From: Flavobacterium sp. LC2016-01
Lineage (GTDB): Bacteria > Bacteroidota > Bacteroidia > Flavobacteriales > Flavobacteriaceae
Direction: 5' to 3'
Assembly: GCF_009711135.1 (NCBI RefSeq)
Contig: NZ_WMIC01000013.1
Location: forward strand, 62,001-126,000
Length of the DNA: 64,000 nt
Positions 33,400 to 41,137 of this stretch are shown here, one piece after another. Below the pieces are notes generated by a model. It was not told the origin of the DNA, did no database searches, and saw only the letters and a list, made by a program, of their open reading frames with translations. Both the position numbers and the translations under genes were made by a program. Every line of letters starts with the position of its first letter. Positions within the stretch are counted from its first letter, which is position 1.

Positions 33400-34563
33400 T
33401 TACTTGCTTGCGAACATTTTCACGTCATTTTCAGAGATTTCGTTTCCTCCTAAAATGATTAATCTTTCGACAACATTTCGAAGTTCACGAATATTCCCAG
33501 TCCAATCATATTCTTGCAATAATTGTATGGCTTGCGCCGAAAATACTTTGACTACATTTCCTTGTTCCGAAGCAATTTTCTCTGCAAAATGTCTTATTAG
33601 AGCCGGAATATCATCACGTCTTTCATTCAAAGGTGGCACTTTTATTAGAATAACCGCCAAACGATGGTATAAATCTTCACGGAAACGGCCTTCGGCAATT
33701 TCTGTTTTTAAATCTTTATTTGTTGCGGCAACTACGCGAACATCAACTTTAATATCTTTATCGGCACCAACTCTGGTAATCATGCTTTCCTGAAGCGCAC
33801 GTAAAACTTTGGCTTGCGCCGAAAGACTCATGTCACCAATTTCATCTAAGAAAATAGTTCCTTTATCAGCCGCTTCAAACTTTCCGGCGCGATCTTTCAC
33901 TGCCGATGTAAACGCACCTTTTACGTGTCCGAATAATTCACTTTCGATCAGTTCACTCGGAATCGCAGCACAGTTTACTTCAATTAAAGGGAAATTAGCG
34001 CGTTCGCTTTTTTCATGCAATTGATGCGCCACTAATTCTTTTCCAGTTCCGTTTGGCCCTGTAATTAAAACTCTGGCTTCGGTTTGAGCTACTTTATCAA
34101 TCATCACTTTAATATGATTAATAGATTCGCTCTCGCCTATCATTTCGTAATTTTTGCTGACTTTTTTCTTTAGAATTTTATTCTCAACAACTAATTGTTT
34201 TTTATCTAAAGCATTACGAACCGTATTTAATAAACGATTCAAATCTGGCGGTTTTGAAATATAATCAAAAGCTCCCAAACGCATTGTATGAATGGCCGTT
34301 TCCATATCACCATGACCGGAAATCATAACCATCGGAATTTCTGGTTTTATCTTTTTTACTTCTTCTAAAACCTCAACACCGTCTAGTTTTGGCATTTTGA
34401 TATCGCACAAAACCAAATCGTAATCGTTGTTTTTTATTTTTTCAAGACCGGCAACGCCATCTTCGGCTTCATCAACTTGATATGAATCATTTTCTTCTGA
34501 TAAAATTTTCACCAAAACTCTTCTGATCGCTGCTTCGTCTTCGACAATTAGTATTTTACTCAT
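33400..34563 (-). CDS. NtrC-type sigma-54 response regulator lacking a DNA-binding domain
   Basis: A 387-residue protein. The receiver domain (1-120) has phospho-acceptor Asp54 (LVLCDIKMP). The AAA+ domain (~140-370) has Walker A GPNGTGKE (169-176), the sigma-54 contact loop GAFTSA (216-221), Walker B GTIFLDEIGD, and ends at WTGNIRELRNVVERLIIL. It stops at ENDVKMFASK, with no Fis-type helix-turn-helix afterwards, whereas NtrC is about 80 residues longer. It may activate from solution or act through another protein. No histidine kinase gene is adjacent. Confidence 0.9.
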   Translation of the reverse strand: MSKILIVEDEAAIRRVLVKILSEENDSYQVDEAEDGVAGLEKIKNNDYDLVLCDIKMPKLDGVEVLEEVKKIKPEIPMVMISGHGDMETAIHTMRLGAFDYISKPPDLNRLLNTVRNALDKKQLVVENKILKKKVSKNYEMIGESESINHIKVMIDKVAQTEARVLITGPNGTGKELVAHQLHEKSERANFPLIEVNCAAIPSELIESELFGHVKGAFTSAVKDRAGKFEAADKGTIFLDEIGDMSLSAQAKVLRALQESMITRVGADKDIKVDVRVVAATNKDLKTEIAEGRFREDLYHRLAVILIKVPPLNERRDDIPALIRHFAEKIASEQGNVVKVFSAQAIQLLQEYDWTGNIRELRNVVERLIILGGNEISENDVKMFASK

Positions 34564-34570
34564 TCTTTTT

Positions 34571-34663
34571 TAAGATACTAAGATGCTAAGATCCTGAGAT
34601 TCTGAGTTTTTTTTAAGCTAAAATCTTAGCATCTCAGAATCTTAGAAACTTAGAATCTCTAAG
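34571..34663. repeat. CTAAGAT-type short-repeat palindrome
   Basis: Left half AAGATACTAAGATGCTAAGA, then TCCTGAGATTCTGAG; right half AATCTTAGCATCTCAGAATC, then TTAGAAACTTAGAATCTC. They form a long imperfect palindrome around a T run, between two minus-strand genes. Same family as 5352-5502. Confidence 0.65.
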
Positions 34664-35980
34664 TTAATATTTAAGCCACTTATACAATTCCTTCCAAGTT
34701 GGTTTTTTGCCGTACATTAAAATACCTACTCGGTAAATTTTTGCTGCGAACCAAACCACAAGGAAAAAGGTAGCAAACAATAATGATACCGAAATTGCAA
34801 TTTGCCACCACGGCACACCAAATGGAATGCGCATTAACATAACAATTGGTGATGTAAGCGGAATCATTGAAAACACAACGGCAATAGTTCCATGCGGATC
34901 ATTTACAACGGTAAAAAAACCAATATATACACTTAAAATCAAAGGCATTAATATTGGCAAAAGAAATTGCTGCGAATCGGTTTGATTATCAACCGCCGCT
35001 CCAATTGCCGCATAAAATGAACTGTATAGAAAATAACCTCCAATAAAATAAACTACAAAACCAATTATGATACTGGCAATTGGCAGATTCCATAATTCAG
35101 CAATATACATTTGTGCTGAACCTGAAAGTTCATGTTGTGCCGATTGCATTAATTCTGGTGAAATTCTCGCTGTTGGGCCAACATTTACACCAAAAAAAGC
35201 CGAAGCAGCAAACATTAATCCTAAACCAATAATCGCCCAAATCATAAACTGTAAAATTCCGGCCAATGAAGTTCCGACAATTTTACCAATCATTAACTGA
35301 AATGGCTTTACTGATGAAATAATGATTTCGATAATTCGGTTTGTTTTTTCTTCAATTACGCTTCGCATTACCATATTTCCGTAGATGATAATGAACATCA
35401 TAATTAAATAACCAAATGCACCGCCGATAGCAATTTTTATTTCATTTAAACCTTTTAAGCTTTCTTCTCCTGACGCTTTCACCAAATGAATGTTCACATT
35501 TGACTGTGCTTTTTGAATAGCCAAAGTATCAAGTTTTGCTTCTTCCAGATTTAGTTTTGTAATTTTTGAGCCAATGATATCCTGAGTGTTTTCTATAAAA
35601 GAAATACTTGGACTGTTATTCGAAATAAATTCAATTTTGCTTTCTAAATCTTTTGAATTATTTGTTTTTGGAATGACAATTAATCCGCTGAAATTCTCTT
35701 TTGTAATACTGTCTTTTAAGGCTTTTACATCAATTTCAGATAAATTCAGGTATTTATATTCGCCTTTTTTCTTGTTTTGTTTTACGAAATCATTGGCAAA
35801 TAATCCGGTTTCGTCATGAATTGCAATACGTTTTGTTTCAGCTTTCATTGAGCTCAAATAGCCAATAAAAACAGCTATCGCCACAAATAAAAGCGGACTC
35901 AAAAAAGTCATGACAACAAAAGATTTATTGCGGACTTTGGCAATAAATTCTCTTTTTATAATCAACGAGATGATGCTCAT
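34664..35980 (-). CDS. ABC-2 type exporter permease (NatB-like)
   Basis: A 438-residue permease. It has an N-terminal helix (about 20-42, KSFVVMTFLSPLLFVAIAVF), a large periplasmic domain to ~180 and then five or six helices (GYLIMMFIIIYGNMVM, FMIWAIIGLGLMFAASAF, ASIIIGFVVYFIGGYFLY). RSVIEEKTNRIIEIIISSVKP is the conserved ABC-2 coupling segment. Works with the ATPase encoded just upstream (36059-36988). Substrate unknown, possibly Na+ or a small molecule. Confidence 0.88.
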   Translation of the reverse strand: MSIISLIIKREFIAKVRNKSFVVMTFLSPLLFVAIAVFIGYLSSMKAETKRIAIHDETGLFANDFVKQNKKKGEYKYLNLSEIDVKALKDSITKENFSGLIVIPKTNNSKDLESKIEFISNNSPSISFIENTQDIIGSKITKLNLEEAKLDTLAIQKAQSNVNIHLVKASGEESLKGLNEIKIAIGGAFGYLIMMFIIIYGNMVMRSVIEEKTNRIIEIIISSVKPFQLMIGKIVGTSLAGILQFMIWAIIGLGLMFAASAFFGVNVGPTARISPELMQSAQHELSGSAQMYIAELWNLPIASIIIGFVVYFIGGYFLYSSFYAAIGAAVDNQTDSQQFLLPILMPLILSVYIGFFTVVNDPHGTIAVVFSMIPLTSPIVMLMRIPFGVPWWQIAISVSLLFATFFLVVWFAAKIYRVGILMYGKKPTWKELYKWLKY

Positions 35981-35992
35981 AAATATCTTAAT

Positions 35993-36064
35993 TTTTCAAA
36001 TTCCAAATTCCAATTTAAGAGTTTTAACATTGGGATTTGGAATTTATTTTTTGGAATTTTAATT
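35993..36064. repeat. AATTCCAAATTCCAA-type short-repeat palindrome
   Basis: Left half TTTTTCAAATTCCAAATTCC, then AATTTAAGAG; right half GGGATTTGGAATTTATTTTT, then TGGAATTTT. It lies between the ATPase and permease genes and reaches the ATPase stop codon. Confidence 0.6.
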
Positions 36065-36988
36065 TTTATTTTCAGTAACCGTTTGAATAAAAATATCGTT
36101 TACACTTGGGATTTTTTCTACGAAATGAGTTACTTGACCTCTTTGTGTTAAAAGATGCAGTAATTCATTTGGTGTTGCATTTCCTATTTGAATGTCTAAT
36201 TTTAGGTCGTCATTTAAAGATTTAAAATTTGCCGGCGAAACCGTAAATTTCTGTGTAATATCATACATCAAACCTTCAACATTATCGGTTAGAATTCCAA
36301 CTTCAAAACTATTGGTTTTAAACTGACGCTTTACATCACTTACTTTTCCTTCTATTAATTTATTCGATTTATGAATTAAAGCAATATGATCGCAAAGTTC
36401 TTCAACACTTTCCATTCTATGTGTCGAAAAAATTATAGTTGAACCTTGCTCTTTCAATGCTAAAATTTCGTCTTTAATAACATTGGCATTCACTGGATCA
36501 AAACCCGAAAAAGGTTCATCAAAAATCAGCAATTTAGGTTTGTGCAAAACACAGACCACAAACTGAATTTTTTGTGCCATTCCTTTAGAAAGCTCCTGAA
36601 TCTTTTTATTCCACCAGCCCTGGATTCCCAAACGGTCAAACCAATATTCTAACTGCAGTTTTGCCTCGGCTTTAGAAAGTCCTTTCATCTGTGCCAAATA
36701 CAAACATTGTTCTCCCACTTTCATTGAAGTATACAAACCTCTTTCTTCAGGAAGATAACCAATAGTCTGTACATGTTTTGGCTGTAATTTTTCTCCATCC
36801 AAAATTACTTCACCGCTGTCTGGCAGTGTAATTTGATTTATGATTCGGATAAGGGAAGTTTTTCCAGCTCCATTCGGACCTAAAAGCCCATATATACTGC
36901 CTTTTGGCACATTTAATGAAACTTCATTAAGCGCTACATAATCGCCATATTGTTTTACGACTTTATGTACTTCGAGTAAGTTGCTCAT
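36059..36988 (-). CDS. ABC transporter ATP-binding protein (NatA-like)
   Basis: A 309-residue ATPase. Walker A is GPNGAGKT, the signature is LSKGMAQK, Walker B is LLIFDEP, and the H-loop is in FSTHRME. The C-terminal ~80 residues (SFEVGILTDNVEGLMYDIT...) are a DUF4162-type extension, common in ABC-2 exporters. Pairs with the permease gene downstream. Confidence 0.92.
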   Translation of the reverse strand: MSNLLEVHKVVKQYGDYVALNEVSLNVPKGSIYGLLGPNGAGKTSLIRIINQITLPDSGEVILDGEKLQPKHVQTIGYLPEERGLYTSMKVGEQCLYLAQMKGLSKAEAKLQLEYWFDRLGIQGWWNKKIQELSKGMAQKIQFVVCVLHKPKLLIFDEPFSGFDPVNANVIKDEILALKEQGSTIIFSTHRMESVEELCDHIALIHKSNKLIEGKVSDVKRQFKTNSFEVGILTDNVEGLMYDITQKFTVSPANFKSLNDDLKLDIQIGNATPNELLHLLTQRGQVTHFVEKIPSVNDIFIQTVTENKN

Positions 36989-37082
36989 GCTATATTTTGG
37001 ATTTTTCTGCGTCGCTCTTAACCATTGTGGCTCAGCGAGTGTAAAAGTAAATAATTACTAGCAAATCTGTGTACTAATGCAC

Positions 37083-37120
37083 AAAAAACCCATCCTAAAT
37101 TTAAGTTAGAATGGGTTTTA
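37083..37120 (-). terminator. Terminator after dnaJ
   Basis: AAAACCCATCCTAAATTTAA on the plus strand pairs with GTTAGAATGGGTTTT (one mismatch pair). On the minus strand it ends in a T run, 34 bp after the dnaJ stop codon. Confidence 0.75.
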
Positions 37121-37153
37121 ATATTTATTTGCCTTTTTTAGAAAAAGTACAGT

Positions 37154-38263
37154 TTATGAAAACATATCTTTTACTTTTTCAAAAAATGATTTCTCAGATT
37201 TTTCTGGATTTGGAGCAAAATGTTCATCGTTTAAAGCATTTTCAAAAAATTGTTTTTGCTCTTTATTCAATGTTTTTGGCGTCCAAACATTTACGTGAAC
37301 CAATAAATCACCGCTTCCGTAACCGTTGATGCTTGGAATACCTTTTCCTTTTAATCTTAATATTTTTCCAGATTGAATTCCTTCTTCCAGCTTAATACGA
37401 ACTTTTCCGTTGATTGCCTCAATATCTTTAGAAGCTCCTAAAACAGCTTCAGGGAAACTGATATATAAGTCAAAATGAATATTTTCGCCTTCACGTTTTA
37501 AAAATTCGTGCTCAACTTCTTCAATTACAACAATCAAATCACCTGGAATACTGTTTCCTGGCGCGTCATTTCCTTTATTAGAAACTTTTAACTGCATACC
37601 GTCAACCACACCGGCTGGAATTTTGATAGAAACTGTTTCGTCTTCTACCACCATTCCTTGACCATCTGCTTCAGAAGGTTTTTTATCTAAAATTTGTCCA
37701 GAACCGCCACAAGTAGGACAAGTCGATGCAGATTGCATTCTTCCCAAAATGGTGTTCGTAACACGCATTACTTGCCCTTGACCGTTACAAGTCGAACAAG
37801 TTTTGTATGTCACGCCTTTAGCCTGAACTTTACGTTTTACTTTTACTTTTTTCTCAACTCCATTTGCAATCTCTTCTAAAGTCAATTTTACTTTAATTCG
37901 AAGGTTGCTTCCTTTAGCGCGACGCGGACCGCCTCCGCCTCCACCGAAACCGCCAAATCCGCCTCCGAAAATGTCACCAAACTGGCTGAAAATGTCATCC
38001 ATATTCATACCGCCATGGCCACCGCCAAATCCTCCAGAACCATCAAAAGCCTGATGTCCGTACTGATCGTATTTCGCTTTTTTATTCGGATCGCTTAAAA
38101 CTTCATAAGCTTCTGCCGCAAGTTTAAAGTTTTCTTCTGCCTCTTTGTCGCCTGGATTTTTATCCGGGTGATATTTTAAAGCACTTTTTCGGTAAGCTTT
38201 TTTAATTTCAGCAGCGTCAGCATTTTTTGAAATGCCTAGTATTTCGTAAAAATCTTTTTTCAT
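37154..38263 (-). CDS. dnaJ: Chaperone DnaJ with reduced zinc domain
   Basis: DnaK co-chaperone, 369 residues. The J domain (1-68) has the HPD motif (YHPDKNPGD). A Gly/Phe-rich linker spans ~75-115. The zinc domain normally has four CxxCxGxG repeats; here only CSTCNGQG and CPTCGGSG remain. By position these are repeats 2 and 3, which hold zinc II. Repeat 1 reads KVKRKVQAKG and repeat 4 reads KKPSEADGQG, both without cysteine, so zinc I is absent. The C-terminal substrate domain and dimer region are intact. Lies 81 bp after grpE in one operon. Confidence 0.93.
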   Translation of the reverse strand: MKKDFYEILGISKNADAAEIKKAYRKSALKYHPDKNPGDKEAEENFKLAAEAYEVLSDPNKKAKYDQYGHQAFDGSGGFGGGHGGMNMDDIFSQFGDIFGGGFGGFGGGGGGPRRAKGSNLRIKVKLTLEEIANGVEKKVKVKRKVQAKGVTYKTCSTCNGQGQVMRVTNTILGRMQSASTCPTCGGSGQILDKKPSEADGQGMVVEDETVSIKIPAGVVDGMQLKVSNKGNDAPGNSIPGDLIVVIEEVEHEFLKREGENIHFDLYISFPEAVLGASKDIEAINGKVRIKLEEGIQSGKILRLKGKGIPSINGYGSGDLLVHVNVWTPKTLNKEQKQFFENALNDEHFAPNPEKSEKSFFEKVKDMFS

Positions 38264-38272
38264 AATTTAGGT

Positions 38273-38335
38273 TAAATTCCAAATCATAAATTCCAAATTC
38301 CAATAGTTAAAAAATTGGCCTTTAGAATTTTACTT
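38273..38335. repeat. AATTCCAAATTCCAA-type short repeat between grpE and dnaJ
   Basis: TTAAATTCCAAATCATAAAT, then TCCAAATTCCAATAG, with a shorter inverse part (AATTGGCCTTTAGAATTTT). It lies inside the operon. Confidence 0.5.
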
Positions 38336-38344
38336 GCATTTTTT

Positions 38345-38923
38345 TTAGTTTCCGATAACTACTTTAGGGAAACGAATAATTTTATCTCCTAATTTGTAGC
38401 CTTTTTCAATAACATCAACAATTTTCCCTTTTAATTTGTCAGACGGAGCTGGAATTTGGGTAATTGCCTCAGCAAAATCAGCATTAAAAGCATCACCTGC
38501 TCTTACTTCAACTTGCTCTAAACCTTTAGAAACCAAAGTACTTTTCAGCTTTTCATGAATCAATTCAACACCTTTTTTCAGATTTTCATCATCAGATTTG
38601 TTGATCTCAACAGTCGCTCTGTCAAAATCATCTAAAACAGGAAGCATTGCTAACAAAACTTCTTGGTTTGCTGTTTTGAACAAATCGATACGCTCTTTTG
38701 AAGTTCTTTTTTTGTAATTTTCAAATTCGGCAAATAATCTCAAAAACTTATCTTTTTCTTTTGCCAAGTCATGAGCCAATTGCTCTTCAACACTTAATTC
38801 TTCAACAATTAACTGCTCTCCGTTGGCATTGTTTTCTAACGTTACATCATCTAATTCCTGATCGAATTCTGTATTTTCCGTAGTCATATTACTTTTATTT
38901 TTAAAAATATTCTTAAACTTCAT
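38345..38923 (-). CDS. grpE: Nucleotide exchange factor GrpE
   Basis: Releases ADP from DnaK. 192 residues: a charged N-terminal region, a long helix (LAHDLAKEKDKFLRLFAEFENYKKRTSKER, the GrpE hallmark) and a C-terminal beta domain (QVEVRAGDAFNADFAEAITQI...GYKLGDKIIRFPKVVIGN). The start may be Met13 (38887); MKFKNIF fits the promoter at 38947-38954 with a short leader. First gene of grpE-dnaJ; dnaK is not in the window. Confidence 0.93.
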   Translation of the reverse strand: MKFKNIFKNKSNMTTENTEFDQELDDVTLENNANGEQLIVEELSVEEQLAHDLAKEKDKFLRLFAEFENYKKRTSKERIDLFKTANQEVLLAMLPVLDDFDRATVEINKSDDENLKKGVELIHEKLKSTLVSKGLEQVEVRAGDAFNADFAEAITQIPAPSDKLKGKIVDVIEKGYKLGDKIIRFPKVVIGN

Positions 38924-38946
38924 TTTTTATTCTTTTTGTTGGATTG

Positions 38947-38954
38947 CAAAAGTA
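38947..38954 (-). promoter_or_regulatory. Promoter -7 element of grpE-dnaJ
   Basis: On the minus strand it reads TACTTTTG, an exact TAnnTTTG match, 23 bp before the first ATG. No CIRCE-type inverted repeat is seen beside it. Confidence 0.55.
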
Positions 38955-39071
38955 CTGCCAAATCTTATAAAATGTCAAATTGTCACTTTATTAAAACTGA
39001 GCCTTTTAAAATCCAAATATACCCTAAAAAAATTTAGTATAATTTTAAGACTATTACGTTATAGTTTATTT

Positions 39072-39213
39072 TATCTTTGAAACTCAAATAAATCAAATCT
39101 ATTACCTATCAAAATTGAATTTAAGGGTTGGCTCAGGCCTCAAAAATAATTATTAATTCAAATTTACCTTATATTAAAAAAAGCTTCGCCTTATACAGAC
39201 GAAGCTTTTTTTT
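39072..39213 (+). ncRNA. Possible small RNA between grpE and tRNA-Trp
   Basis: A TATCTTTG element (39072-39079) on the plus strand is followed after ~100 bp by a strong terminator hairpin with T8 (39176-39213). No reading frame in between looks coding. The hairpin can equally end the tRNA-Trp transcript on the other strand, so this is only a candidate. The gap is otherwise AT-rich and empty. Confidence 0.25.
39176..39213. terminator. Bidirectional terminator beside tRNA-Trp
   Basis: AAAAAAGCTTCG and CGAAGCTTTTTT form a 12 bp stem with A and T runs. On the minus strand it lies 60 bp after the tRNA gene. Confidence 0.75.
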
Positions 39214-39272
39214 ATGCTTTCCTTTTCACCTTTAACTCTTCAAAAGTTTCAGACAAATAATATATTTTATTG

Positions 39273-39343
39273 CACGGGCGGAGGGATTCGAACCCCCATC
39301 AACGGTTTTGGAGACCGCTATTCTACCCTTGAACTACGCCCGT
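39273..39343 (-). tRNA. tRNA-Trp (anticodon CCA)
   Basis: On the minus strand the acceptor arms ACGGGCG and CGCCCGT pair perfectly. The anticodon stem GCGGT/ACCGT encloses CTCCAAA, giving anticodon CCA. The T arm GGGGG-TTCGAAT-CCCTC is standard, with one G-U pair. The 3' CCA is not encoded. It lies alone between hisS and grpE. Confidence 0.95.
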
Positions 39344-39463
39344 AACTTAAGGTTGGCAAATTAAAAGTTTTTTTTCTTTACCAGCAACTTTTTCATGCAG
39401 AGATTTCAAAAGAAAATCCTTTAAATCCGCGCAATCAGAAGCAAAAACCTTTACTACAGACAG

Positions 39464-40894
39464 TTAACTCAACAAAGCATTTTTCAATCCGTCAAAATCA
39501 ACAGAAACCTGATCACCTGTCACTAAATTTTTAAGTGAATAAGTGTTTGAAGCAATTTCCTGATCTCCCGCAATTACTGCAAACGGAATCAAACGTTTAT
39601 CTGCATATTGAAACTGTTTTCCAACTTTTACATTATCAGGATACAATTCAACTTTTATATTTTCCTTTCTTAATTTCTGAATCGCTTTTGACGCATATAA
39701 AGCTTCTTTATCTCCAAAATTCAAGAATATTGCTTTTGAAGCTGCCACAACAGTTTCTGGAAACAATTCTAATTTTTCTAAAACCAAATAGATTCTATCC
39801 AATCCAAAAGAAATCCCGACACCACTCATATTTTTCAAACCAAAAATACCAGTCAAATCGTCGTATCTTCCGCCACCGCCGATAGAACCCATCGAAACGG
39901 TTTTTGGAGCACCAACTTCAAAAATAGCTCCAGTATAATAATTTAAACCGCGTGCCAAAGTCACGTCCAAATCTAAAATTGCAGTTGACAAACCTAAATC
40001 TGCAACATTGTCACATATAAATTTCAGTTCTTCAACGCCTTTCATTCCTTCTTCTGATTCAGCTAATAATTCTGAAAGCTGCTTAATTTTATCTGCAAAA
40101 GTTCCTGAAAAACTAAAAAGAGGCTGTACTTTTACTAAAGCTTCTTCAGAAATTCCTTTTTCAACCATTTCTTTTTTAACGCCGTCTTCACCAATTTTGT
40201 CTAATTTATCAAGAGCAACCGTAAAATCAATTAATTTATCTGAAGCTCCAATTACCTCAGCAATTCCAGATAATATTTTTCTGTTGTTGATTTTGATTGT
40301 AACGCCTTCTAAACCTAAAGCCGTAAAAACCGTATCATACAATTGAACCAATTCTACTTCCTGCCACAATGATTTTGAACCAACAACATCAGCGTCACAT
40401 TGGTAAAATTCTCTATAACGCCCATTTTGAGGATTATCTGCTCTCCAAACTGGTTGAATCTGATATCTCTTAAATGGAAATACAATATCGTTTTGGTGTT
40501 GTACAACATATCTAGCAAACGGAACCGTTAAGTCATAACGTAAAGCTTTTTCTGAAATTCTGCTAGTAAATCTATTCAGTTCGATTCTCTGATTAAGATC
40601 AATTGTTTCTGCAGAATTAACTTGTAAAGCTTCAATAGATTCTGGTAATTCAATTTTTTTACTTTTATCATAGAAAAAATTACCTGAATTCAATATTTTA
40701 AAAATCAAACGGTCGCCTTCTTCTCCATATTTACCCATCAAAGTATCTGAATTTTCAAACGAAGGAGTTTCTATCGGTTGAAAACCAAATTTTTCAAAAT
40801 TACTTTTTATGGTCTGCATAATATATTGGCGTTTTGACACCTCAGCTGGTGAAAAATCTCTTGTCCCTCTTGGTACGCTTGGTTTTGAAGCCAT
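39464..40894 (-). CDS. hisS: Histidyl-tRNA synthetase
   Basis: Class II synthetase, 476 residues. N-terminal SVPRGTRDFSPAEV, motif 2 around FKRYQIQPVWRADNPQNGRYREFYQCDADV, the HisA-type motif ARGLNYYTGAIFEV and motif 3 GVGISFGLDRIYLVLE are all present. The C-terminal anticodon-binding domain spans ~385-476 (AIFLNFGDKEALYASKAIQKLR). Monocistronic; a repeat-filled gap separates it from a divergent gene. Confidence 0.95.
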   Translation of the reverse strand: MASKPSVPRGTRDFSPAEVSKRQYIMQTIKSNFEKFGFQPIETPSFENSDTLMGKYGEEGDRLIFKILNSGNFFYDKSKKIELPESIEALQVNSAETIDLNQRIELNRFTSRISEKALRYDLTVPFARYVVQHQNDIVFPFKRYQIQPVWRADNPQNGRYREFYQCDADVVGSKSLWQEVELVQLYDTVFTALGLEGVTIKINNRKILSGIAEVIGASDKLIDFTVALDKLDKIGEDGVKKEMVEKGISEEALVKVQPLFSFSGTFADKIKQLSELLAESEEGMKGVEELKFICDNVADLGLSTAILDLDVTLARGLNYYTGAIFEVGAPKTVSMGSIGGGGRYDDLTGIFGLKNMSGVGISFGLDRIYLVLEKLELFPETVVAASKAIFLNFGDKEALYASKAIQKLRKENIKVELYPDNVKVGKQFQYADKRLIPFAVIAGDQEIASNTYSLKNLVTGDQVSVDFDGLKNALLS

Positions 40895-40904
40895 CTTTCT
40901 GTTT

Positions 40905-41045
40905 ATTTTAGATTTCTGATTTTAGATTTTAGATTCCTTTGAGATCTAAAATCTAAAACCTTTAAAATTAATTTATTTCTAGATTTTCTTTAGATTGTTG
41001 GTTCTTCAGACTTTCGACTTTATGACTTTCCAACTTTCGACTTAA
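40905..41045. repeat. TTTAGATTTTAGA and GACTTTCGACTTT short repeats
   Basis: First module: TTTTAGATTTCTGATTTTAG, then ATTTTAGATT, with the inverse GAGATCTAAAATCTAAAACC. Second module: CTTCAGACTTTCGACTTTAT, then GACTTTCCAACTTTCGACTT. Both modules, in reverse complement, reappear inside the coding start of the mutase large subunit (55711-55758). It fills the gap between divergent hisS and the permease gene. Confidence 0.6.
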
Positions 41046-41137
41046 TTAAGTCTGCAAATATCTTACTTTTTAAAATAAATAATAACAGTTCGAAAACAAA
41101 CTTGTAACAAAAACCGTATTTTCGTGACAAATTGGTC

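Noticed and set aside
40905..41045. CRISPR-like array
   Set aside because: The units are 7-8 bp and degenerate, without spacers of constant length or cas genes.
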